Assembly (NCBI GenBank): GCA_964626735.1
Contig: CAZVIJ010000002.1
Coordinates: forward strand, 3,314-67,313
From: CAZVIJ01 sp964626735
GTDB lineage: Bacteria; Patescibacteriota; Dojkabacteria; JAOAGR01
Direction of reading: 5' to 3'
DNA: 64,000 nt
Position numbers and translations under genes: made by a program. The stretch's first letter is position 1. Each line of letters starts with the position of its first letter. The notes below the pieces were generated by a model, which saw nothing but the letters and a program-made list of their open reading frames with translations, searched no databases and was not told where the DNA came from. Shown here one piece after another: positions 17,179 to 28,400 of the stretch.

Positions 17179-19365
17179 ATGAGCGTTGTACCGAATGAAC
17201 AACCTTTGCAGATTTACGGCGTTACCCACTTAGGCGACGGGCACCGCAACGGCGATGGAAGGGGATTTTCCCGTACCGTAAGGCCAGTTGCTATACCTCC
17301 GATATTCCGTCATGACGACGAACTTCCCTACTATTACTACACTGACAGAAGCGGAAGAACGAGAGAAAGCCGGGAGTGGGAATTGCTGGACCGGTCTACG
17401 ACGCCCGATCAATTGTCGGAGGAACTTCGAGATGTTGCCGAAATTTTCGAGCTTGAAGCAACGTACGGTTGGGACAACATCACGCGAGACATTGTTTTCA
17501 GAAGCATAATCGATCGTTCGCTATTGAGCGGAGGATATCCCAAAAGAATGATTCGCTGGGGTATGCTCAACCACTTGCATCATCGCGGCATTAATGGCAC
17601 GACCGCAGAGCAGGTTGCCGCAACCGTCCTGAACCAATCGGAACAACTCGAGGTTTTCGCAACACCATGGAGATACGACTTGTACCGGCCAGGCGCTGAC
17701 CTCATAGTCCTCCTACCTGAGGCGGCTTTATTCATGGATGTTGTCATCACGAACCACGTGAACTTCGAGATGCTTAAAACGGTTGAAGATCTCCATGACA
17801 ATCCGTTTACCAGAAAGATCACCAAACTCTCGCAAAATTTCGAGGCGACCCTAAAACGAACGGGGAGACGCCAGATAACGACGCAAGGTTCTATTTACCC
17901 GTTATTTTTTCCGAACAACATCAGGCGAGCACATAAAGGCCCGCTTACCGCAGAGGAGACCGTAACGCTCCTAACCCCGCAAGCGCTTCTCGAACATTGT
18001 CTGGATACGGTTGGCAAACTCTCCAGGGCACCGTTTGCCCAAGATGATGGACGGATACTCGCGCAGCTCAACGAGCTTGAGCAGCATTACCAGATGATTG
18101 CAGCACTACTTCCGTCGCTTGAACCGCTTGCGGCAGCCGAAGTCGTTGATGAGGAAGAACGTCATCCTGACTTGATGCCGGCTGATGTCGTTTCCAGCGT
18201 TTCTCTTGAACCTGAGCTGGAACGTCCGGGTGGTTACGTAACTATCGATGTTGATGTCAACCAATTAATTCAAAACCTCTTCGATATACGCGATGGAAAA
18301 GTACAAAATCCGAAAGATCCGGGATTATCGGTTCACCGGCACAACAGGAAAAAGCAGAAGGACAAGAAGAAGGTATTTATTAAAGTCAAAAAAGAAGACA
18401 ATGGCGTCGATATCAAATTCGAGCAAGGAGCATACCTGGAGGATGACGACCAGGAGACGCTCGCTTACGCCGAAATGAGGAAACTTATCAGCTGCATAGA
18501 GGAAGGATTGCTGTATAAGGAAAAACATCCGGGAGCCAAGAATGCGTTTGCGATGCTGACGGCCCTCATCCTCGAGGAATTCCCGGTCGTTACGCCCGGC
18601 GAGCCGCTTAAAGGGTTCGAACGCGATGAAGATACGCTAATCGATACCGTAATCATGAAAATGGAAGCCGTGGTAAGCCCTTACCATCGCGGCAGCTACA
18701 ATATGGCGGCTGTCCGTATGGCTCTAGTGGATTTGATACAGAATAGGCAGCTCATCGAAACAATCAACATGAGGCTTAAGTCCGGATTCTTCGATGACGA
18801 GGAATTGCCGGAACGAAGCGTCGATATAATCAGGAAGTATATCGAATCGAATAACCTGATATCTTCTTACGACGCGATAAACGCGAAACGAAGCCTCTTC
18901 CGAGATTACGGAAACGAGCTCGTTACGAGATTTTACTGGACAGAAGTTATTAAACTTGAGGAAGAGGTCGTAGACCTTGCCCAAAAAGTTGCGTTTGCAG
19001 AACCTTTGAAATCACTCGAAAAGGCGAACGAAGTTACCTTGGGAGCAGAATGCATGAGAATCGATCTTCTGATTCAGATGATGGCAGGAGATATGGTCGG
19101 TATGCCTTCAACCCCAGAGAAGCATAGGATCATAACGCAAACGGTTAAAAACTCGTTTATCGCATTTAAGCGGCTTACGAAATATAAGATTACCGATAAC
19201 TCCCCCGAAACGCGTGCTCGGATTCGACAAGAATTTAACTTGACCGGAACGTCGATCGATGATGAATATGCCGAAAGAATACTAAACTTGTATGTACTTG
19301 CGAACCAATATGGAATCGTCAATGCAAACGCATTTATCCAAAGGTATTTAATGAAGATACACTAA
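17179..19365 (+). CDS. large uncharacterised cytosolic protein (728 aa)
   Basis: Not recognised. No signal peptide or membrane helix. Mostly alpha-helical, in two halves separated by a lysine-rich linker (residues about 385-410, HNRKKQKDKKKVFIKVKK). The first half contains EATYGWDNITRDIVFRSIID and a run that could bind nucleic acid or protein (RGINGTTAEQVAATVL). The second half is helical and acidic. It resembles in style the large lineage-restricted cytosolic proteins of CPR genomes. A strong leaderless promoter suggests expression. It is convergent with the LamG surface gene, with the two stop codons immediately adjacent. Confidence 0.7.
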   Translation: MSVVPNEQPLQIYGVTHLGDGHRNGDGRGFSRTVRPVAIPPIFRHDDELPYYYYTDRSGRTRESREWELLDRSTTPDQLSEELRDVAEIFELEATYGWDNITRDIVFRSIIDRSLLSGGYPKRMIRWGMLNHLHHRGINGTTAEQVAATVLNQSEQLEVFATPWRYDLYRPGADLIVLLPEAALFMDVVITNHVNFEMLKTVEDLHDNPFTRKITKLSQNFEATLKRTGRRQITTQGSIYPLFFPNNIRRAHKGPLTAEETVTLLTPQALLEHCLDTVGKLSRAPFAQDDGRILAQLNELEQHYQMIAALLPSLEPLAAAEVVDEEERHPDLMPADVVSSVSLEPELERPGGYVTIDVDVNQLIQNLFDIRDGKVQNPKDPGLSVHRHNRKKQKDKKKVFIKVKKEDNGVDIKFEQGAYLEDDDQETLAYAEMRKLISCIEEGLLYKEKHPGAKNAFAMLTALILEEFPVVTPGEPLKGFERDEDTLIDTVIMKMEAVVSPYHRGSYNMAAVRMALVDLIQNRQLIETINMRLKSGFFDDEELPERSVDIIRKYIESNNLISSYDAINAKRSLFRDYGNELVTRFYWTEVIKLEEEVVDLAQKVAFAEPLKSLEKANEVTLGAECMRIDLLIQMMAGDMVGMPSTPEKHRIITQTVKNSFIAFKRLTKYKITDNSPETRARIRQEFNLTGTSIDDEYAERILNLYVLANQYGIVNANAFIQRYLMKIH

Positions 19366-22300
19366 TCAGTATTTGAGGGCTCCGAGATTGTAGAGCATAT
19401 TGATTTGCGTTTGCGTCAACGGATAGTTAAACACCTTAAACTCATCGAGTTGGCCGTTGAAATAGCGGCCAGCCACCAACGCATCAGAGCCGATGTAATA
19501 CGTGGCACCCGTTGCGTTCCATGCAGCGGATGTTCCCGAAGTATCAAGCTTGCCGTCAACGTACAAACTGAATGCAGTGCCGTTATGTACGACCACTATA
19601 TTATGCCAGCTACAGTCATTTAAAGATGTGTTCGAAAGAAACGNNNNNNNNNNACGAGCTTCCGTTAAACCAGTACCGCAATTTGCCGGTAGTCGACATA
19701 TTGACGTCAAGCACCCAGCTATATGTTGCCCCCGTCGACTGGACAATGCCGATCCGCGATGACGATGAAGTCTTGATCCAAATCGAGAAGCTGCGTGCAG
19801 TCGTTGTCGGGTCGATACCGACATTATTCGCTACAGACACATAATCGTCGGTACCGTCCAGATTCAACGCGGAGTTTAACTTACCGTTTGCTCCATTTCC
19901 CCAGGTCGTACCTGCAACCGAGCAGTTGCCCGAGGCAAGCTGACCTGACGAACCGAGGTTGAGCGTACCGCTTGAAGCTGCACCGTTACCCGTACTGTCG
20001 TTAATTGTTGTTCCCGAGCATTCGTCGAATTTATACCAGGTCGTTCCGAGACCTCGATTATATTCCCAATTTATTTGCGCAACCGAACGGGTATAATTGT
20101 AGACGCGGAAATTATCCAAGTAACCGGTGAAAAAATTTCCCGCCGAACCGTCTTCTCCCCTAGCGCCAAGTTTAACCTTGGCAACCGATGCAGCTGGTAG
20201 GGAGTTTTTTGTCGGGGCTACGGTGCGGTCGACCCCATTGATATACATCTTCACGTCGTTGCTCGAAAGCGTCGTCGTATTGATCGTCATAACGACAGCG
20301 ACATGCCACCAGGTATTTCTCGCCATCGCAACCGAAGACTGAGCGGTAACCGCATTGGAGGCGCCGTTTTTGTACACGACCACAAGGAAATTATTGACAT
20401 TGTAATCTAAGACCCAGCCGCTGCTTCCTCCCCCTCCCTTGGAGAAGAAGAACGCGTCATTCGATGCCGAGTCGGTACGCCGAACCCAGCCGGAAACGGT
20501 GAGGGTTGTCGAGCTACCATCGAATGCGGTGCTGTTGGTATTCGTCAGAATATAATCGTCGGTTCCATTGAAATAACCTGCCTTCGAGACTTTTCCGGGG
20601 CCCCAATGCGTTCCGGTCCCGTTCCAACTTCCCGCATAACCGTTACCGCTGGTATCGTTCGCCGTAGATCCGGTGCCTTCGTCCATCTTCCATTCTCCGA
20701 TGGGAGCGGCGCATGAAGCCGTATCGCCCGGTACGCAATACTCTCGTGCCGCGCTGCTATCGGGAGTAAGTCCGTCCGATGCCGTCGAGGTAGAGCCGAG
20801 CACGGCGCTCTTTTCATTGTTGAAGCTTAACAGAATTTGACTCGCATTTAAGGCAGACGGGTACATTTTCAGCTCGTCAACCGTACCTTTCCATGCTGTC
20901 ATCGCACTGCCGTTTACGAGGTTTCCCGTTCCTATCGACATGTTCGAGGCGACGGTCGCTAAGCTGGATGCAACCCCCGTTGTTACCGCGCTATTCTCGA
21001 GAACGCCATTGATGTACACCCGCTGCGTTACGGTAGCCGAATCGTACGTCACGGCAAAGTGATACCAGACATTGTTCGCGAGCGCTGTTGTCCCGATCGT
21101 CATAACGCCGCCGCTCGTGTTGATTCCGAACTTATCGGTGTACTGCCCTACCCAGAAACTTCCCGGCAGCGAAACGAGCGTACCCGAACCGTTATAGCTG
21201 GGAGACTTGAACCAACCGGTTACGGAGAGTCCGAGACTCGGGTTGATGCCGTTCGAATACGTCACTGCGACGGTATCGTCGGATGCATCGAAGTTGAGCC
21301 CTCGTGATAGCTTACCGTCCGTGGTCCAACCGGATGTCGAGGTACCCGGGCTCGCGAAGTTGGACATCGTCCCGTTTGCGTTTGCGTAGCCTTTATTGTT
21401 GAGTACCGTACCGGTCCCTTCGTCGAAGTTGTAGTAGATGAATGGGTTGCCGGGTTTTGACGAGGCCGACGATGCGGGTTCGGGACGGCCGTTATCCATG
21501 TCCTCGATTATTTGCAGATCATTCCTTCGGTAATTGTATACCCTGATATCGTCGATAGCCCCGCTATAGTAAACGGGAGTCGTCGATGCATTGATGCGGC
21601 CGATTCCAAGAGAAACCAAATTGAAGTTCTGGCTTGCGATGCCTGCCATCGTCCTTTTCACGCCGTTGATATATAACGTGAGGACATTATTGGAGTAGGT
21701 AACGGCGATGTGCGTCCAGGTATTCGTGAAATTCTCGTTGGTGATATCGGTTGTCGGAAACGAATAGCATCGTTGGCCGATCGTAATTTTATTGTCGCTA
21801 TTGGTTTGGATCTTCATTGCGCCGCACGAATCGGTTACATCTGACGTGAAGATCCCGTACGTATTGGTTCGCAAGTCGCCTGTCGGCTTAATCCACATGG
21901 CGTACGACGATTCTTTCGGTTTCGTGCCGTCGCTTTGGGCATTCATGATCGTCGAACTGGTTGTCGCGTATTGATTCGTGCCGTTAAAACTCAACGCGCC
22001 CCCATACTTGCCGGTCGTCCACGTCGGGGAATTCGATAAGGTCGCGTTCCAAGCATTGCCGCTCGAGTCTCCTGCCGTCGTTCCCGATTTTTCGTCGAGT
22101 TTGAGGTGGACGATCGGTTCCGGCGCGTATGCGTAAAGCGCAGCAATATCGCTGCCTCCCAATGATCTGCTGTACATACGAAGCTCATCGATTAATCCGC
22201 TCGCATAATTGGTACCGTCATAGCCCAGTCGTAAGAAAGCCGAACTTTCGGCAATCGACGCAACGGCAGCCGAGGTATCTTTCGCGTTGTTCGTGTAAAT

Positions 22301-25300
22301 CGTCACGTTGGTTCCGTCATACGTAACGGCAATGTGCGTATAGCTGCTTGCGCTTACGGTATTGTTGCCGGTTATAGTTGTGGTCGATGCGCCATCGCCC
22401 GTCGTGACGGCAACTTTGCCCGATGAATCGAGTGCGATTCGGTAACCGGCATTGGCTGCAAGCTTGTCGAGGATGGTAAAATTTGCATTCGATGTAGGAT
22501 TAACCCAAACGCTTACCGCAAATGGGCCGGTCATCTGGAAATCGGTTTTGTAGAAAGTCCACGCCCAGCCGCTCGCACCATCCGGGCTGCCGTTCGCCCC
22601 TTGTACGGTCTGCGTTCGATTGGTATAGGTTCCGAATGTCCAAGCGGAGCCGCAACTGCCTGCGCCAACGTACCCCCAAGCTGTGTTAGAGGATTTTGTC
22701 GCGACGTAATAGTACGTTGAGGGAGCAAGACTGAGATAGCTTGTTAATGTCGGATGGTTGAATTCGTCGAGGCACTTAGTTGTCGTATTGTAGACTTGCG
22801 CATTCGTGCCGGTCGCGTTATTTTTCTCCCGAATGTATTTGCCGGATGCGTTAAAGTTACCGGCATTGCCGTATTTGCCGTTGTAGGAAACAGAGATGCT
22901 CCCCTGTCCGGTCAAGTCGTTTCCCCTACCCGATGCATCTTTCACTTCGCCCTCCGTTCCGTTGTACGAGAGCTCGTCAAACTTATAATAGCCAAGCAAC
23001 CCATCAGTCAGCTTGGTATCGGTGCTTCCCTTATTCGTTCCGTTTACCACGCCGCCTCCGTTTCGTGTCGATACTCCTGCGGCGCCGGCATTATAATCTG
23101 CGGCGACTTCGCTTGCCGAACGCGCAACCGGGTAAATTTTAAACTCGTCCATTTGCATATTCGCAAATAGGGATGTACCTGCCCTGCTTCCCAAATACAG
23201 CGCCAAGTTTCCGAACGTATTCGAATTATTCGCGTTATATGGTTGCGATGTTGAGCTCGCCAACTTTCCGTCGATGTAGGCGGTAACTTCGCCTGCCGCG
23301 GCTTGATTCTTATCGAGTACAATAGCGTAATGATGCCAATATCCTGCTGAAGGCCGTTGATAGCATTTGATATTGAACCCGGCATCTCCCTTGACCCCGA
23401 ATGACATGTAGTTTTGGCACGTTGTCGGCGTTGCATCGTTCGGGTCTATGGCAAACCCTCCGGTAACGTTGTTGAAATTAGTGCTGAACTCCGCGGCAAC
23501 TTTATCGTCGTTGGAAAAGCGGGCGATTTTCATCCAAAACGAAAGGGTGATTGCTTTCGTGTAGGAGAGATTGATCGTCGAATTTGAGTTGACGTAGTTG
23601 CTTGCGCTCGCATCGAAGCTAAGGCAATTATTGCTCACGCACGCATCCTTACCGAGCCAGGTTGTCCCCGATGTTTTCGTTGCCGTATTGCTGTTTCTTG
23701 ATGAATCGTTAATGGTCGTTCCGTTACCTTCGTCGAAGTTGTAATACACAAACGGGCCCGGAGCATATTCCACGGTACCGGAACTCATGAAGGTGGATGG
23801 GCTGTTGATATTGTTATATTCGGTTTTAATATAATCCGACGATAATGCGTTGTTGGTCAGGTATACGTTATCTTCGCTGCCGTTGAAGTTCTGGACGTTC
23901 AGAGATCGAGCCTCGCCGATACCGAATGGCGCTCCCGAAACATTCAAGGGACCAGCCCATGCTCCCGAATTGTCGAGATTGCCGTCGATGTAAAGCCTCC
24001 TGGTCGTGCCATCGTAAGAAAATGCGATATAGTGCCAAGTCGTCGTATCGTTGATAGTCGTAACTGAGGCAAGAGATACGTTCGTTGAAGAGGTGAACGT
24101 ATTGACTGTTAGAAGTTTCGTCGATTGGGCATACGTCACGCTGAAAAGCTGGGTTCCGAAGAAGTTGCCGCCGTTTCGAGCTCCTTTCAGCATCAGCATG
24201 AAATCGGTCGTATTGTTCGCCCACTTGAACCACCCTCCAACGGTAAAGGTACCGGTCAACGATGTACTGTCGGAATAGACTTCGAACATCATGTCTTTCG
24301 TCGATGCAGCAGTCCATGTTGAGCCGTTGTATTCCGCGTAGTTGCCGGCAGCATACGTTGCGCTCGTTTGGTCGACGCCGACCACGTAGGAGTTCGGCGA
24401 TGTATCGGAAGTAACTTGGGTTGTGCACGATGTATCGGTGTATTCGGTTACGACGATGTGGTATTTCGTGTTAGCGGTTATGGTCGGAGGCGTGTTGAAA
24501 TTCGCGTATGTCGTTGAGAGCGTCGTTCCCGTCTGGAGCTGCATGCACTTCGATGTTCCGTTGGTTACCACCGAGCCAGATGGGACACCGCTCGAGTCAG
24601 TCTCAATGCGTACGGTAAACTGCCTGGTACCCATTGTTCCGATATATCCCGTATTGATGGTTACGGCGCTTACGTTCATGTTCGTTGGCGGGATAAAGCT
24701 TTGGGCGACTTTCTGTGCGCTCGCCGTACCGATCAAATGCGATGTGCTCGTCGCGGAGCTTCCGAGGATTGGGTAGCTGAACGCTGCTTTCTCGGTTACG
24801 GTTTGCGATCCGGTCGGGACAAAGTCGCCTCCGACGATTCCGGTTCCCGACGTCATAGCGCCACCGGCGATTCTCGCATGGGAATTGTATCCGGTATTAT
24901 CGCTGACTTGCGAATAGAGGGCGGGGCTCGATTCGTTCAAGAAATAATGAGCTCGGTAATTCGATGGGAATAACGCGCTTCCGCTCGCCTGCTGGTTTGT
25001 TGCAGTTGGATTACCGAAATACATATATAGGAGCGTGTTCGCAGATACGCTTAAGGTGGGAATTTTTACCAAGGCTACCAATGCTCCGGTACCGCTGGAA
25101 TACGATTCGATTTTATGCGGCAGCTTCGTCAGGCCATCCTCGGATGTGAAGAAGATATCGTTGCCGCTTGCTTGCGCTCCACTCGATAAATCAGCGTCGG
25201 TTACATTTACGTACGCAAGGAAATTGCTGATATTCGACGTGCCCGACACTTTTGTTTTGTCTATCGTCAACAGCTTGCGGAATTTCCATGCGGCATCTTT

Positions 25301-25450
25301 CCAGGCGACAGCCTCAGCTTTCTTGGAAATATAGGGAAGCAAAAGGCTGATAATTGAAACCATAATCAGCATGACCAAGAATATTCGGCCGTACGTGTTG
25401 ACGGCAAATTTCTTGAGTCGGTCCACAACCAAATTAATCATAACGCTCAT
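19366..25450 (-). CDS. giant DUF2341/multi-LamG surface protein (interrupted by assembly gap)
   Basis: About 2030 aa in one gene; the 10-N gap at 19644-19653 breaks the frame artificially, and the real C-terminus (ending MLYNLGALKY) lies beyond it. Order: hydrophobic anchor (residues about 17-38); DUF2341 domain (about 50-165, KFRKLLTIDKTKVSG); then seven LamG/concanavalin-like modules, the first containing a choice-of-anchor-like insert (QSFIPPTNMNVSAVTINTGY). Modules restart near residues 170, 566, 820, 1112, 1338, 1583 and 1803, most with a YNFDEGNGTTINDSSRN-like opening. LamG modules bind glycans or proteins; this is probably an exposed adhesin. Its ATG overlaps the stop of the tail-fibre-like gene (ATGA), so the two are translationally coupled. 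Confidence 0.85.
19644..19653. other. assembly gap (10 N)
   Basis: Ten undetermined bases inside the last LamG module. The flanking frames do not match across exactly 10 bases, so the true gap length differs. Repetition between LamG modules is a likely cause of the break. Confidence 0.98.
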
Positions 25451-28400
25451 GATTTATCAACGATCCAATAGTCGAATTTAACTTCCTTGCCGTACGGCTT
25501 CGTGATGCTCACCTCGAATCCCTTCGATGGCTCGATTCGGATGACGGAGAGCGCACCTGCATCTTCTGTCCTGTTGGTAAGGAAAACTTTAGACTTCTCG
25601 GTTACCAGCGAGTTCTCGATAAATACTGTCTTTTTATTCGCGGGCAAGACAGCATCCCCGATCGAAGAATCTTCCTTCGTTGGCGTCGGGCTGAGCGTTG
25701 GAACTACTCCGCTTGTTTGTGTAGGCGTTACGGTCGGGCTCGGCATTACTTTTGCGAGTTTTGCCTTATCTTCCTCGCTTGTGCCGATTACGAGCGTTTT
25801 TACGTGAAGCGTATCGACGGTAAGCTGAGCGATCGTCGCATTCGTTGCTTCGAGCGTTGCGGTGATGATTGCCGCGGTCTTGACCGATCCCTTCGTCACG
25901 ACATTACCTTCAGAATCGATGGTAAACGAATCGACATTGATCTTCAGCGAGTATGCAGCGATTTCTCCCGAGAATTTGCCGCTGCGTGCGCTTACGTCCC
26001 CATCGGTATGAATCGAATAAATTGTGCTTATGCCGCTTTTTGTCTTTTGGATGAAGTCGACGCCTGCTTGCTTGATATCGCTCGTCGGTTTGCCGGCGAA
26101 GTAGAATGGAGCGACGAGAACGGTAATTTTCCTCACCGCATTTACGTCGGTATCGAAGTTGTCCTCGAGGGCTGTTCCGACAGCGAATCCCGAGTCGATC
26201 AACTTTGCGCCGACGCCGCCTATTTCGGAAATCCCGATTAAGTCGCCTTTATGGATAACTCCGTTGATCGTGCTCACTTTCGTCTTAACTTGACCGGTCA
26301 AACCGATAATCGCCTGATTCGCCTTCGGCTTGTCGGTTTTAGCGTTTCCGACGAATGCGGCAGAGCTGGAAACGACGCCGAACACGCGATCGTTTACTTT
26401 CGAGGCTTTCATGTTTCCGCTTACCGAATTTGCAACCAAATCGCCTTCTTCTACGAGACCGGTAACGTCGAAGTACTCCGCCAAGTCGGCTCCTCCCGTT
26501 TCGTAAGCGACGCCCGTGTTATTAAGCCGAATCCTGCCGACGCCGGTACCGTCATTATCGGTCGTCGAGCCGGCGTAAAACTGCATGAATCGAGCCGAGG
26601 TGCCGGTGTCGGCAGTTCCGAGATTGAGTCGGAGCGCGTTCGTCGTCGTATCGTCGGTTGTTGCCGTGTTGGTGATAGCGGCGACATTGCCGCTTGCATT
26701 GCTCATAAGGGTCGAGAACCGGTAATGCGCTCCGGTAATACCGATTCCAACTTGCGCGTTTCCGTCTAACCGCATTACCTCCGCCAATGTCGTGCTGTTG
26801 ATATCGTTCGGCTGGGCAACGCTGAATGTCATTGCTCCCCGCTCGCTTCCTTGTGTTGTGGTGGTAAAGAAGCTTGACAGCCTGGCAAGTTGGCGGGAAT
26901 TAGAATTCGAGTTCGCGCTCTTGAACAAAATGCTGTCACCTACTCCACTCGTCGTTGACGATCCTAGATTTTGCAGCGTCAAAATATCAGGCGCCGAGTT
27001 GTTTGTCGAAGTAGACGGCTGCATTATGGTATCTGCTGCGAGCCTGATTCCCGTTCCCGAATACGCCGGCGAGACATCGAGCGCATACGACGGATTTGAG
27101 TTATTAATACCAACATAACCCGTACTGCCGCTTGCACCTTTCAAAGTAAACATTTCTGCAGATGCATTGCTCGCGCCGGAAGTTTTGAATCGTATCGCGC
27201 CGCTTGTCGAAAGCTTATTCTGATCGATAGTCAAATCTCCGGTAGCGCCGACATTGAATAAAACCGGAGTCGAAGCGTCATACGATAGCCGAAGCTGATT
27301 CGAGGTTGCGAGCGATTCGAGGTTCGCAAGCGGTGCTGCCGTACCTACCCCCATGTATCCTAATGCAGTTTGCGTATGGACCACCGTGCCCGAGCTATTC
27401 GCGAATTTGAAAATCGGCTGTTGGAACGTGAACGCAGCTCCAGAAAGTACTGGGGAAAATGCCGTGTCGGTTGTGAGCGAAGTATTGCTCGCAATTGCAG
27501 TGACCGTTCTCGTTTGGCCGCTCGCAGTAATAGTATCGCCGACATGGAGCTGCGTCGTGAAAACCGTGCTCGTACCGGTGACGGTCGTTCCTGAGGAATC
27601 GAGCGTACCAGTTCCTGAAGTAGCCGCATGGCCGTTCGCCTGAAGCGATGCGTACGGCGTTGCGGTGCTGATACCTACGTTTCCCGCTCCTCCTGGCTGG
27701 AATGTGATATTGTCCGTCGATGTCGAAAGGCCGATCGATCCGTAGCTGGTGAGAGTAACAATATTGCCGGACCCGTTCAGCGTGAGCGATTGGTTCGACT
27801 TGGTGAGCAACTGTATGGTTCCGCCATTGTTGCCTGGCGTAAAAGATATCTGCTCGCGCGGGTAGCCGCTTCCGGTATATAGCGTGCCGTAAATATATTG
27901 CGTTCCGCTTGTCGCGGTATCGCCGAGGTAAATATTTCCCTGGGAATTGATCATGAATTTCTGATTGCCGCTGCTGTCCGCAGTCTTTACGATCGGCTTC
28001 TGGTACGTAAAGGCGACAGCAGTGACATTCGGCGAGAATCCAGGGTCAACGGTAAGCGACGTATCGCTTGCGATAGCTGTTACTACTTGCGTTTGCCCGC
28101 TCGCCGTAATGGTATCGCCGATTGTAAGTTGCGTAGTGAATGCAGTGCTTGAGCCCGTGACAGTAACTCCAGCTGAAGATATCGTACCGCTTCCGCTCGT
28201 CCCGGTTGCGGCTTTCGCATTCAAAAGCGCTGTCGGCGTCGTTGTGCCTATCCCCATGTATCCGGCGCTCGTAAATACAAACTTGCTCGACCCACCTGTT
28301 TGGAAGTCGGCAAGGTATTTATAGGTACCGGTCGCAGCGCTTTCGGTTGTATTGATTTGCAGCGCGGTATAATCGCCTGTTGCCGTACCGGATTGGTTGA

